Assembly: GCA_965153455.1 (NCBI GenBank)
Contig: OZ234501.1
Location: forward strand, 15,426,855 to 15,490,854
DNA from: Sphagnum compactum
Taxonomy: Eukaryota; Bryophyta; Sphagnopsida; Sphagnales
Reading direction: 5' to 3'
Length of the DNA stretch: 64,000 bases
Shown: positions 1 to 12,429 of the stretch, piece after piece
How positions within the stretch are numbered: the stretch's first letter is position 1
Layout: the number at the start of each line of letters is the position of its first letter
Notes under the pieces: model-generated
Databases searched by the model: none
What the model was told of the DNA's origin: nothing
Seen by the model: only the letters and a program-made list of their open reading frames with translations
Program-made: the position numbers and the translations under genes

Positions 1-511
1 GAAACCTTTCACCAAAACATGCAATGAAAAATGCGGATTGGGTACATGAAAGGTTAAGGTGGGGTGTGTAAAATCAATGGTTGTTTCATTGACATTTGGA
101 TAACAAACACAAGCCTCACATGTAGGTAGGTAAATTCGGTCGTCCTCTTATTCATCTTGGAGGCCCAAGATGACAAAATCATTAGGCTGTGAATGTTCAA
201 ATTTTGAGCAACTCGCAAGCATGACAAATTCGTAATGAAAATAAGGTAATTGATCGAATGAAGAAGAAAATTGAAGCCGAATGGGAATGACTTCAAATTA
301 GAGTGCAATGCCCCAAGAAGGTTTGGCAACTTTTATTAGTAAAATTAAGTTCAGACAAATTGTTGTATATCATCGACATACATATGTGGGGGGTGGGGTT
401 TATTTCACATAAGACATTATCACAAATTAAAAAAAGATGATCTTGCCAAAACAATTGAAATGAGTAAGGTTAGTTATGCAAAGCCTTTTAAGTTCGCATG
501 GGATTTTCACA
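1..511. other. AT-rich spacer
   Basis: Short open frames are present on both strands, but none has recognisable motifs or neighbours. I see nothing functional here. Confidence 0.5.
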
Positions 512-516
512 TTTGG

Positions 517-1414
517 TGTCACAACCCTAGCCTTGGGCTCGCGACCAAGTTGAGGGCTTGCAAGGGTGCGGGCCAAGAGGAGGTCCGGGAGTCACATCTT
601 GTGCTCCCGGGAATGCAAGGAATGTCCCCTCACACTCCCAAGGGAACTCCCACCTTGGGAGTTGGAATCCCGGTGAACTCCCGAATCTTTAGAAATCGAT
701 TGCAGGGGTCAAAACTCAATAGATGGAGGAGTTCCTTATATCAATGAAAAGCTCTTAGAACGTAGATGTCTAAAATGGGCTTGCATGATCCATTTGGACA
801 CTTCAAAAACAAGTTATGTTCAAAAGAAGGGCCGGGAGTCAAACTGGCAATTTGACTCCCGACCACTAAAAGTCGGGAATCGATCGGATTGCCTTGTGTG
901 CAAATAGCATGCGACATACCGTTGGAAAGCTCTTGACAAGGGCTACAACTTGGCTTTAGACCTCATCTCAATCGAAGCTTTGTGCGCAGAGTTATAAGTT
1001 CCCAAAATCGTGGGAGTCCCAATAGTGGGAATTTCGGGACTCCCAATAAACCATTTTACTTGCACCGTGGCCCCATGGCCAGGCACAGAGTAGACTATAT
1101 GGGGGAAGGTGGTGGCTTCCCCTGAGTCCGGGCCATGGTGAATCTTGTGAGTCCAAGTTGCCCGTGGCCCGTCCTAGCACCAAAAGTGCTCCAACCATGC
1201 ACTAACCAACTTGTTGTTTGATTTTGTGCAGATCCATGTGAGTGATTGATAGCTTGTCAATTCTTCCTAGTCCCATCCCGAAGCTCTAACACGCCCTTGT
1301 ACCCCCCCCCCCAAAAGTGTTGCGAGCCAATAAGCGTGCCCCAACTCCTTATTCTTCCGCTGTTTTTAAACCAGACTCATATTTGAATCTATCAAAGAGT
1401 TTGGGAATGCGTCA
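517..1414 (+). mobile_element. Solo LTR, family A copy 1 (898 bp)
   Basis: The element begins TGTCACAACCC and ends GGGAATGCGTCA. It is flanked by a perfect 5-bp target duplication TTTGG (512-516 and 1415-1419). There is no adjacent internal retrotransposon sequence, so it is a solo LTR left by recombination between two LTRs. Near-identical blocks recur at 5494, 22548 and 26189. The interior is rich in the palindrome-forming words GGGAGTCCC and GGGACTCCC. Open frames within it (for example 460-747 and 992-1198) are not genes. Confidence 0.92.
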
Positions 1415-1419
1415 TTTGG

Positions 1420-2029
1420 AATTTTGGATCCACAAAGGGTAAAATACATAAGGAGATGGAAGCTGTGTGTAAGTACCATGAATAAAAAATGGTTCATGGT
1501 TGGTAATTTATAAGCATTTAGAAAAAAATTAACATTATAATTCCATCATGCATTTGAATGCTAATTTGATGTTAATTTATTTTTTGGTCCCTAATTTTCA
1601 AAGTATCACAAAAAAGGTCTTTGAGGTGAATGTGGTTTCCTTTGCACTTTAACATTGATAACTTTTCACCCATCACCATGCGGCAACGGTTATAGAAGTT
1701 GTAACAACTTATTGAAAAAACATGGACATTTTTTTTAACTCTTCTGTGATCAAAGGTGCACCTTAGCAAATAATGTTAAACCATTATAACTTAGCTTGCA
1801 ATGGGAATATTTCGTATTTCACCAACATTTTGCACCATGTTCACTTTATATAAAATTTTGTAAATTTTATACCCATTTCTATTTTTCCAATCCCAATTTG
1901 CAATACCTTGGCCTATCACCCTATGTCATATTCCAAATTATGCATTCTACAATTCACGACTAATGGGTTAAATTAAAACAAAACTAATTAATAATACTTT
2001 CATCTTAACATGCAAACATTGATTATGGT
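1420..2029. other. AT-rich spacer
   Basis: No coding pattern or repeat structure was recognised between the solo LTR and the tandem duplication. Confidence 0.5.
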
Positions 2030-2159
2030 CATGCCCCATTTCATTTTCCAACCCTAATTCGTATTATGTGCACCATTGAAGGTTTAGGGAATCAATAGGC
2101 ACGCCCCATTTCATTTTCCAACCCTAATTTATATTATGTACATCATTGAAGGTTTAGGG
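2030..2159 (+). repeat. 70-bp tandem duplication
   Basis: Two adjacent copies of a roughly 70-bp unit share CCCCATTTCATTTTCCAACC and, about 45 bp on, ATTGAAGGTTTAGGG. The copies differ at a handful of positions. There is no coding content. Confidence 0.85.
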
Positions 2160-3050
2160 TCACTACTGGACGGTCATAAATGAAATAGGAAATATTTACT
2201 AATATATATTTATTAGTAAAAAATTAAAAAGCTTAATAATATATTTTATTTATTTATAAGTTATAATATTTAAACATATTTAAAACAAAAACTATTAATA
2301 AATATTACATATCAATATTGCAAGTTTGTAGTTCAAAAAAAAAAAAACATCATTAAACTTTAAATTCACCATTTATTCAAATTAATCTTAAACCCTACTT
2401 CCTAATTGTGTTAATATTGAATTGCAGTGATTTTTTTGGGCCAAAATTAGCCGTTTTGCTAAAAAAATAAATCTTAAGTAACATGGTCATGGATTTCTAA
2501 TTTTTTTCATTTGAAATCACCATATTTAATTAACAAATTTTAGTGATTGCCAACATGTAATGGATTTGTAGATTATTTATTTCTTTATTTGTCTTGTACT
2601 TAGATTTGGTTGTGTCCTTTTGTGGTCAATCATGACTTTTGGTGTGACATGAATTTTACATTTTTTAAAATGCAAACATTCATAAATATTTTATGTCTCC
2701 TTAATTGTAAATTTGTCAAACATATTGCTTAATTAAATTAAATACATTTTACATTAAATGGTCCAAAGTGAAAATGGGTTAAAACCATATTTTATATTAG
2801 CAAACCTTCACCGCCACTATGGACCATTTAATGCAAGATGTACCAAAGTGGATGTGGAGGTGGAGGCTAAAAGTGGAGGTGGTTAAATCACATTATCGAA
2901 ATTGCAATACCCACATTTGGGGCTAGTGGTTTCTCACCATCACAAATTTGAAAAGGACTAAAATAAATTTCAATCCATTATTTGTAATATTTGCATTTTG
3001 GGTTATATAATTTCATCAATTGAAGTTCACAATCTGCAAGTGCATAACTA
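2160..3050. other. Very AT-rich spacer
   Basis: Contains poly-A runs (for example 2335-2348) and long A/T tracts. No gene or element was recognised. Confidence 0.5.
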
Positions 3051-3059
3051 GGTATGATG

Positions 3060-4120
3060 ATGGGTGGGTAGATAGGCTTTGATAAGAGGTAAATGTTTTG
3101 CCAAGAAGTAAAATGGTATTGTTGAAGAATATAAAATTTTCCAAAAAATATGGTTTAGCCAAAAAGAAAAAGATGTTTGCTAAGAGGTAGAAATTTAATC
3201 AAATAATTTTTGCTAAAACATAAAAGTTTAACCAAGAAGTAAGGATAAATAACCAATAAATATGTAATTTTCAATAAATTTTAATAAATATTATAAATAC
3301 CTAAATTTAGCCAAGAAAAAACAAAAGTTTTGCTAGGAAGTAAAGGTTTAAACAGAAAAAAAAGAGGTTTTATCAAAAGGTAGATTGTTTAACTGTGAAA
3401 AAATAAAGGTGATGTCAAAAATATAAGTTTACCAAGAAACAAAAAAAGTCATTGAATGGTAAAAGTTTTGCCAAGAGGTTGAAATTTCGTTAAAAAAATA
3501 AATGAGGTTTTGTTGAAACGTAGAGGGTTTAGCTAGAAAAAATTAAAATTTTTGCTAAGCAATAAAGGTTTAATAAAAAAAAAAGGTTTTGTTAAAGGGT
3601 AAAATTTTGTTAGGAAGATATAAAAGTTTGCCACTAAGTAAATATTTAGCACAAAAAAAGGTTTATTGAAAGTCAAAGGTCTAACCAATAAGAGATTTAG
3701 GTTTTGCCAAGTGGTAGAGGTTTAACCAATAAAAAATAAAGGTTTTGTTAAAAGGTAAAAGTTTAGCCAAAAATATATAAAAGTTTTGTCGAAAAATAAA
3801 GGTTTACCTAGGGATTAGAAAAGTTTTGCCAAGTGGTAGAGGTTTAGTTAAAAAGAAAGAAGTTTTGTCAAAAAAATTTAAAAGTTTCATCGAACAATGG
3901 AAGCTGTTTAACAAGGAGTAGATGTTTTGTTAAAAGGTATAGGTTTAACTAGGGAATAAAAAGGTTTTGTTGAGAGGCAAAGGTTTAACTAAGGAGTAGA
4001 AAGGTTTTGCTAAAAAGTAAAGATTTAACTAAGGAATAAAAAGTTTTGTTTAGAAGTAAAGGTTTATCCAAAAAGAAATAGATGTTTTGTCAAGAGGCAA
4101 AGGTTTAGTTAGGGAAGGAT
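3060..4120 (+). repeat. Degenerate minisatellite, about 1 kb
   Basis: Roughly 25 imperfect units of about 40 bp alternate two half-motifs, AGGTTTTGCCAAGAGGTA and AGGTTTAACCAAGGA. They are separated by A-rich linkers. Indels vary the spacing so no single frame stays open. Purines dominate the plus strand. It behaves as an old tandem array, not a gene. Confidence 0.85.
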
Positions 4121-5493
4121 AGAGAATAAGTAGGTAGGGGGTTGGTTGTAATTGGTGGGTATAGCCAAGATGTAGGTGAATAATGTAACTAGATCAGTAG
4201 CATTGCTAGGTCTGTAGGGTAGCTAAGTGGCAAGGTAGTACGGAGGATAAGGTTGGGAAAAAAAGGCCAAAAAACAAACCCCAAAGGTCAACAACAAAAA
4301 AAATTGATTATAATATTATGTTGGTTAACAAAGGGTTAAGATTCAAATGAATAAAGGCAGCCCATCTTATGAACAGAATGACCAATTTGTGTAGCCATGG
4401 GGGTTGATTCATTATGGTAAAAAAAACTAGCTTGATAATTTTATTCAAAACTAGACAAAAGTGGTATGAATTAGTGTGGGGCAGGTATTTGTTTTTTTGT
4501 TAATAATTAAGTCAAGGTATTTGAAAATAAAAATTTCAAAGAATCACCCAAGTCTAGTTTTTTTATTTTGAAAAGATTAAAAGAATTGCAAAAGTCTAGG
4601 TCTTGGGTGAAAGTATCCTTGGGTGGTGCCACTAAAAACACCTCAAGGAATGAAAAAGGAACAAAAAACAACCAAATCATTTTCCTAGGTCCTTTAGATT
4701 AAATGTTTTCACAACTATATATATTTTTTCTCATGTTTATTAATTGCATGCACTAATATATGGCTTGAAGTTTATTTGGGAATTAATGTTTTTTGAAATT
4801 GTTAAAAAAATTATTCTTAATTAAAGTGGCCCCTTCATAAATTGATAGCCTTAACTTTGGAAATTCATAACTAAATTATACTCTTCAATTAATGTTGTAA
4901 TAAAAAATTCAAAATAGAATGACTTCCAAATTACTTTTAAAAAAATTCCCAAGAAAATTCTCAAATTATGTTTCAAATTTTTGTTCTTGATAAAATGTTT
5001 AAGGAAAGGAACCAGCGTTACATTCCTGAAACTTTTTCTAAATGAAATGATTAAAAACATCAAAATACAAAATATTCTTAATATTATTGAAATTTCAAAA
5101 TCTATGGAACATAATAAATGTACTCATTAAAAAACATTTATGAAAATATTTATTTAAATGTTTCCTATGATTTTTCAAAGTTTGATGGGTTTAAAAAATC
5201 AAGGTGTGACCGTTCCCAGTGGTGCCATCCAATGGAACTCTTACCCTTTTAGAAACCAAAAGAAAGGCAGTTATGAAATGGGGTTAAGGGTTAAGGTATG
5301 TGATTAATTAGGCATAAGGCTTGGTTTTTAAACAAAAAGCTAGGTGGGTTCAAACATGTTATTTTATTAAGGGTTTTGGAAGACCCTTTAAAAACACATG
5401 TTGAGTTTTCAATAATGTCCTACAAGGTTGGGTCTTTGCTGAGTTTTAAAGGTTTGATGAAAAATCTTAAATCTTTTAGAGTTACAAGGCAAG
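4121..5493. other. Spacer without recognised genes
   Basis: AT-rich DNA with short open frames on both strands (4851-5063 minus, 5376-5633 plus). None shows a domain, and the latter runs into the family A LTR. Confidence 0.5.
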
Positions 5494-6175
5494 TGACGCA
5501 CCCCCAACTCCTTGATAGACTCAACTGCGAGTCCAAGGTGAAAATAGCGGAAGGCTACGGAGTTGAAGTACGCTCCCTGGTTCGCAACACTTCGGGGGTA
5601 AAGGGGTGTGCTGGAGCCCCGGGATGGGATTAGGACGAATGACAAGCGGGTCAATTATTCACACGGACCTGCACAAACCAAACAACAAGTTGGTTAATGC
5701 ATAGTTGGAGCAATTTTAGTGCACAGATGAACCATGGACAAACACGGACTCATAAGATTCACCATGGCCTAGACTTGGGGAAAGCCACCACCTTCCCCCT
5801 TATAGTATTTTTTGTGCTTGGCCACGGGGCCTGCACCCAAATGTCATTTTGTCCCGGGACTCCCAAGTTGGGAGTCCCGAAATTCTTGGAATTGGGACTC
5901 TTGCAACTTTGGAAGCCCATAACTTTTTTTTCAGACTTTCAATTGAGGTGAGGTATAAAGCAAAGTTGTAGCCCTTGTCAAGAGCTTTCCAACAGAATGT
6001 GGCACGCCACCTGCACGTATGTAAATTAGGGCGATTCCCAACTTTTAGTGCTCGGGAGTCAAATTGGCAGTTTGGCTCCCGACCCTTCTTTTGGCCATAA
6101 CTTATGTTTTAAGCACTCAAATTTGTGATAAAGTTTTGTAATTATGTGTGAATTTAATAGCTTTTAAATGAAAGG
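5494..6175 (-). mobile_element. Truncated LTR, family A copy 2
   Basis: Starts with TGACGCACCCCCAACTCC, the reverse complement of the family A 3' end. It follows the family through CCGAAATTCTTGG and the GGGAGTC blocks, then fades out near 6125-6175. The last 250 bp or so, the LTR's own 5' part, is missing or unrecognisable. No matching target duplication is therefore expected on the right, and none is seen. Confidence 0.85.
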
Positions 6176-6179
6176 CGTA

Positions 6180-6590
6180 TGGTGCAATAATGTAAGATTA
6201 TTCTTCTAAACAGAAAGATTTATTATTATGGCAAAAATTTACCATTAATTTATTGTGTTTATTAATCAAATTTTTTGAATCTTATAGAGTTTTGGCTTCT
6301 CTCTTTCACACAAACATTTTGAAGACCACTTGCCTACATGACCCATTTCAGGAATATTGTCCAAATGGGAACTAGAAAATTTGTTGCAAGAATGAATGAA
6401 AGGAATGAACTAATCTCAAGAAAGGATATCTCAACTCATCTCAAATATGAGTTGGGAAAGAGTCTAGTGGAATTGAATCTTTAATCATGAATAAACTCTT
6501 CCCCACAAGTGTCAACACAAAATTCACCCAGAGGAAAGAGAGATGGCAATGGGCGTAATGGAGCCTCCACAAGTGCAAATGAACTATAAC
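6180..6590. other. Spacer before the reverse transcriptase remnant
   Basis: No recognisable feature. A stop-rich AT segment follows the truncated LTR. Confidence 0.4.
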
Positions 6591-6747
6591 GGATGAGAGG
6601 AGTAAGGGAGGAAAAAAGGCTTTGAAGCACGAGGTTTTGATCCAGGAAGTGTTGTTACTTCGTGACGAAGTTCCTTGACCATGACAGCCACAACCGGGCC
6701 CGCCATCGTTGGCGAGTTCCTACAACGGTAAGAAGGTCTTCGTGCCC

Positions 6748-6870
6748 TCCCCTTTTTTTTAAGGGGGGGGCCTGCTTGGGGTTTTGCTTCCTAGGGGTTT
6801 TTTTTCGATTGGGGGGTTGCTTGGGGCTTGCTTCCTAGGGGCTTTGGGGGGTTTTTTTTTTTTTTTTTGT
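6748..6870 (+). repeat. G/T low-complexity tract
   Basis: Homopolymer G and T runs (up to 18 T) alternate with repeated GCTTCCTAGGGG. It interrupts the upstream part of the reverse transcriptase remnant. Confidence 0.7.
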
Positions 6871-7499
6871 CAAATGGCTCTTTCTTTGTGTCCTTCATTA
6901 GTTTGAGATAACCCTTGTCCTCATTGTTCTAGTCTTTACATTTTAGGTGGTTTCTCGAGGCATGTCAAGAGTGCTCACCCTCTTGCTAGCCTTGTTCCCC
7001 AAGTTAGCTAGGTTGTTTTTTGTTTGCAGGCGTCTTCCCCTCCTGTGCTTCTCCCTGGTTCTATTCCTCTTGCTTCTTGGGGTTAGCTTCGAGCCCAATC
7101 TAGCTCCATTTTGGGGTTGTTTGAGTTTCGTTTCACGTGCTTTCGTTTGTTTCATAGGAACCTTCAAACCATCCAAAACAAGGTCAGGCAAGCTTTTCAC
7201 TTACCCATTGATCGAATTATTTGAGATTCGACAAACAAGTTAACATGGTACCTATTCCTCTTGTTGCCATGTTGGTGTTTACGTTATATTCAAGGTGGTT
7301 GTTTAGGTCAATGAAAAGTTTTTGCTCACCTTAGGTGGTTTTTAGCGGGCGATTGGTCTTCCCTTCAAGAGGACTATTCATGTGCCTCTTGTTTGCCCTA
7401 TTCTTTTCACTCACAGGAAGATTCCTCCACCATTCATCTTTGTTGATGTCTAACTTTAGGGAGAGCTAGTGAATATGACTACCAAAGCTCTCTAGCCCA

Positions 7500-9300
7500 T
7501 GACGCTGACTATTCTTTCAGAGGACACCATTGTTGCTTTGCTCCAGCTCGACCCCCCTCCTTTAGACTTTGTCCTTCCACCTATTTTAACTATCAACCTT
7601 AACACACTTTTGTCCTAGATACGACTCCGTTTGCTCAAGTTTTAACCATTGCTCCCCATTTGTCTTTGGATGGGCTTTTTAGGGTGGTATACAAACATCT
7701 CTCGGAATGTTTCATACTAAAGGACCCATCTTCAGAATTTTTGGAATTATTCCAAGTTGTTCCTACTATTGTTCGTGGGGATATCCCTAGGTCGGTGATC
7801 CTAGTGCTGAAGGATAGTAGATTGTTGTCAATGGCAAAGGACACTAGAGGTCTTCATCCTATTGCCGCGGGCGAGGTGTTTTTTCAACTTATTAGTTGTT
7901 CCATTGTCCTATAGCTTTGGGGGTCATTTCGAAAACACCTATTCCCCCACCAGTTTGGAGTTTTGACCTTTAGGGGCTGTGAGGCCATCCCTTTTGGCAT
8001 CCAAGCCCTCCCTGACCTACACCCTGATTGGGCTATGATGTAGGTCAATGTCCAAAATGCTTTTAATAACATTTTTTGAGTTGTTATTTTTAAAGAGTTG
8101 TGTGATGTCAGGGGGCCTTTAATGAACATTGTCTCTTTTACTAGGTTATTTTATAACACTCATTCTTCTTTTTACTACCAGTGTGGGCGACATGTGGAAG
8201 GGGTCACCATTATTGAATCATTTGAAGCACGAAGCAAGGTGACCCCGTTGGAAGTCGTTTATTTGTTTTAGCCCATTATCGAATTCTCCTAGAAACCATC
8301 ACGTGGGCCCCCAGTTGCGTCTGTCCATCCTTAACAAACAATACCCACATCACGGGGCCTTTGAGTGAAATTACCTGCGCTTTTGACCACCTTTCAACCT
8401 AATTAGCTTTAGTTGGGCTTAGGTCAAAGTGTCAAAGTGTAACCTTTGGAATCCATCAAGGATCTTTCCAAGCATAGAGAATCTTTAGGGCTACACTTTG
8501 GTCACAAATGGCTTATGCATTTTGGGTGTGTCAGTGGGTTCTCATGACTTTGCCATGCATTTTTTGGATGAGGTTTTATCTCAAGACGTGGTGCATATTG
8601 ACGATCTTCCTCTCTTGGGAGATGCCCATGTTACTTTGGGCATTTTGTCCTCATGTGTAGCTTGTTGACCTTCTTATTTCACATGGACAATACTTCTTTA
8701 TTCCTTCCTGTCTATTTTGACAAGTTTCAATGGTAGAGTTATGCACGTATGTGGGGACATTATGGGTCCATGATCGTGGGAGTCTTTTCAAGGCCCTTAA
8801 CGAGGTGTTAGGCTCGACTATCGATATCTTTTGGTGGTATAGGCCTTTTTTCTATGGAGGATTGTGCCCCATTTACTTTTTTAGGGAGTTGGGTTTTTGT
8901 GGTTCCATATTGTGCTCTAGGTTTCGTATTTTCGATAGATTCATTTTGTAGGAATATATTTCTTATGTTGAAGGGGCCCACACTTGCTTCAATCTTGTTT
9001 ATGTGCAACACGAAATGACCTTCTTCTTGCAATTAGGGATATGCACCCTTCTTTTAAGAATTTGGCAGTTATCGATGCCCTAAGTCTATAAGCATCTTTG
9101 ATGAACTTCTACCATGACACATCCTTTAGGTCTATTTTGGAGGATGATTCCATTCCTCAGCATCTAGAGCTCGCATTTGTTTTTGTTTAGGCAAGGGCAC
9201 AAGGCTATTGTTGGTTGTTAAACCATCTATCTGTTTGTTTCATATCGCACATTCTACTTTCATTTCAGGGTTGTGTTTTTGTTTCGGTTTGATTTAGCTT
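7500..9300 (+). pseudogene. Non-LTR-type reverse transcriptase, broken
   Basis: The order of motifs fits a reverse transcriptase. An N-terminal stretch with LLQLDPPP lies near 7540. TRGLHPIAAGEV near 7842 is the fingers motif, usually GGxRPIAVGE. Motif A reads VNVQNAFNNI near 8044, motif B TKQGDPVG near 8229, and motif C SLTNNTH near 8322. The catalytic Asp of motif A and both Asp of motif C read as Asn here, and there are in-frame stops, so the enzyme is dead. Downstream pieces include a tail reading HVDDLP-like residues near 8600. The type of RT, with the GEV/GDPLG pattern, is seen in plant and algal non-LTR elements. The exact clade is not assignable by eye. Confidence 0.7.
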
Positions 9301-9545
9301 TCGACATTTAGTTTTTTCCCGTGTGAGTGTGGACACAAGTTGGATGCATTTGGCACGGACTAGTTCGTTGCTCATTTGGAGGTTAGCGGATAACCACACA
9401 TGACACAATTAAAAACGTCATGTATGCTTTCGTTCGAGAGAGTGGCCACAATGTATGGAGAAAGTGATGGTATGCCCTTATATTAGGAGTTTCATTACAA
9501 GTCGATCTCTACATGAACCGAGAGGACTAGATCTTCATTGCCGAT

Positions 9546-9953
9546 GTGGTGGTTACTGACCTAACGCAAGAGATGATGGCTTTGAGTGTCATTAGTCAAC
9601 TAGTAGGTGCAATTGTGGAACTTAACGCCATTGCTAGGATCCACAAGTATAGAGGGTTTCATGAGGGGCACCATTTTATTTTGATGGCCGTGGAGGTGCA
9701 CGACACACTTGGGTGTGATATGGATCATTTCATCAAGGAGTGTGCCCATCTTTTCCACGATAGACGATCAAAAGGTCATTTATTCGTGTCTTTTTGCATT
9801 CAATTTTTGAGGCAGCGTGTTAGTATTGCTTTTCAACGTGCTTTAGCTTCTGCTATAGAGAGGAAGATTGCGTTGGTGGGTGATATTAGATATCACAATT
9901 TGCGTGCAGGTGACATTAGAGGGGCTGTGGGTGAAATAGCTTCCTACCATTAG
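9546..9953 (+). pseudogene. C-terminal domain of the non-LTR element, 135-codon open remnant
   Basis: The longest open piece of the element. It includes MDHFIKECAHLFHDRRS and a basic segment FLRQRVSIAFQRALA. In related elements a comparable C-terminal segment follows the reverse transcriptase, and I judge it the same here from position and reading direction. It has no start context of its own and is not a stand-alone gene. Confidence 0.55.
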
Positions 9954-9960
9954 AGGGACT

Positions 9961-11600
9961 AGCTCTCTCCCTTTTTTTTTTTTTTGGTTCCTACGGGTTG
10001 TTCGTTTGTTGGCCTTTCTTTGGCCTTCCCCTTTTGTCTCCCCAATGATGGTTCCGGCCATCAATTTTTTTTTCTACCCTTTTTTCATTGACTTATAGAG
10101 TTATGTGCAAAGTTAACCAACTTAGGATCAAAGCCCTCAATTTGGCCAAAACTAAAGATGTAATGACAAATTTGTTGTCAAAAAATACACTATTATAAAA
10201 TGATGAGTCAAACTCCTTTTACCACCAAAATTGGTGGTATTCTAAGTTTCATTTTTCATACTCAATTTTTTAGAGGCAACTTTCAGTGGTCTATTAACTA
10301 TTCACAAAAGTTTTTTATCTTATGCAATAAATGTTATTAGTTGTTCAAATTTAGTATATAGTATTAACTTTCACTAAAATTTAATCATTTTAAGGATACC
10401 CAACAATTGCTACTAAAATTAAGGTCCACATTGAGGACTACTTTAGGACTAACTTTATAATGTAAAAAATGTATCATGTAAAAAATGTTTTGGAACTTTT
10501 TGAAAGGTTCACTAGTGCTGGATGAAAAAGAACTAGTTAGGAACATTTGACAATAAAGGAATCATGGGAAATTGAGAAATTTGGCGTTTCATAACTTCCC
10601 AACTAATTTCATTCTGTTGTCCAAAACTTGATATTCGTGGGTTCATCCATTGTGCCATCTCCTTGAGTCACAAATTATCCCACAAAAGCCATCCATGGGC
10701 CAATATTCCCAACGAAGTCAGGCTGACTTTAATTCTTCATAAGTTTACCCTTTGTCCCATTTCCTTGAGTCCATCAATGTTTTACCTTTCTCATCTTCAT
10801 AGAATGTTCAAGTTCCTTAGGAAATTGGGTCAACTTAAGTCTTTTCCGTGTTCATCCATTGTCTTATTTCACCAAATTCACCTGTAATTCCACTTCCCCA
10901 ATTTTCATCCATTTGTTCAACTTCCCTAAGAAGGTGAAGCTAATGGCAATCTTCCTAAAGAAAAGTGGCATCCATCAAAAACAAACTTCAATTTTTCTAC
11001 TCAAAGCATCAGTCCAAACCTACTGCACAACATACTGCTTCCCATTTTGTGCACATCAATTCACAAAATTTGAAGAATCTTTTTTTCATCTTGGGCACCA
11101 CGAGGCAGAATTGATAGAATTATTTGGGCAAACCAAACTGAGATTTTTGAATAAAAGATAAATAGTTTCAAAGGTAAGGTCAAAGTCAAGATTATTGGTT
11201 TCAGGCCAAGTGCTTTTGCAACAAACCTAGTGATTTTACTGGAATTGTTCAAAAAAAATAAAATAAATTGGTTTTGGTAAAATTTCAACATATGTGTACT
11301 GTTAAATATGTTAAATACGATAATATAGTTAGAATCAAATTGTATAAAATCAACAAAATCAGCATGATTCACCTCCTAACAAGGTGAGGCTGTTTTTTGA
11401 AATAGAGCTAGTACATAGGTATACAAAATTTGCTCACTTGAAATGAACTTGCTAAAAATACAAACCCAATTTGTGGAATCATTAAAAACCTAGGTATATT
11501 ACTTTTGTACATAGGTAGTCATCCTTCAATTACCTTTGTCCAACCATAACGAATTGTGAAAAACCCTACAGACCCTAAAGAATTTGAAGGAGAAATTGTC
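9961..11600. other. Spacer without recognised genes
   Basis: AT-rich DNA with short frames on both strands (for example 10859-11161). A phrase like GTTCATCCATTGT recurs several times between 10640 and 10900. No domain was recognised. Confidence 0.5.
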
Positions 11601-11619
11601 ATCCCTGAACAGACCCTAC

Positions 11620-12425
11620 AGACTAAGAGCAGCTCCAACCACACCCCCTATGGTTTTTCAAAAAAAATGGAAACCAGGGGTCCAGTTCTGGTTCAGATCT
11701 GGAAAAAGAAAAAATTCAGGCTCCAGTTCCAGTTCTGGAAACCAGACCCAGTGCTAGTTCCGGGTAAAACTGGTCTAAAACCAACGGTTAACTGCCACTT
11801 AAACCCTGGTTCCAGACCATTTTTCTTCCAAAAGAATTTTAAAAAAAAATAAATTCCAGTTCTGGGTCTAGAACTGAGTCCAGGTTCCAATTCTGGTTTC
11901 AAAAATCAGACCCAGTTCTGGTTGGATTCTGGGTAACTGGAACCAGACCCAACGACTCTAACTGGCCAAACTGGGTAACCGCCCAACACTTGGTATATAC
12001 CTAATATTGAGACTGGTATAAACTGGTACAAGGGCTGGCATTACCTCAGCTCATACCATACGTGTAAGGTCCTTGCTACCAGTGCTGATACGAGGTTGCA
12101 GCATATATACCAGACCTATATACCAGACCTATATATCAGGCCTATATAGATACATAGGGTAGGCCTAAAAATGTAATAATGTAAAGTACTGAAAAAATTT
12201 AAAATCATGACTCTGTTACTTTTTAACAGGGTATATTTTCTTAAAAATCAAAATAAATTAAAACAAGGTTTCAGGTGACCGGTTCTCAGTCCAGAGAAAA
12301 CCGGTGGTGAACGGGATTCAATAAGGGGATGACCTTGGGTAATACCTTGAGATATCCAACTTGAAAACCGGCTAGAAAAACTGCCCGGTTTTTTAATTTT
12401 TTCTCATACCCGCCCAACACTGGTC
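11620..12425. repeat. Low-complexity CCAGTTCTGG-rich repeat with hAT-like ends
   Basis: Many imperfect copies of CCAGTTCTGG, AACCAGACCC and TATACCAGACC are packed together. Two places end in CCGCCCAACACT(T/G), near 11992 and 12421, which reverse-complements to AGTGTTGGGCGG. That is the style of a hAT transposon terminus. No transposase is present, so at most this is a non-autonomous remnant. Confidence 0.5.
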
Positions 12426-12429
12426 CTAA

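Larger units (their letters stand above)
6600..9960 (+). mobile_element. Decayed non-LTR-type retroelement
   Basis: A plus-strand reverse transcriptase reading can be followed through many stops and frameshifts from about 7380, with likely upstream traces from 6600, to the stop at 9953. No LTRs flank it and no integrase or protease is seen, so a non-LTR element is the best description. The 5' and 3' ends are not resolved, and no poly-A tail with target duplication was identified. Confidence 0.65.

Noticed and set aside
9843-10064. Lysine-rich open frame on the minus strand
   Set aside because: It is antisense to the reverse transcriptase C-terminal segment and its composition comes from a T-tract.
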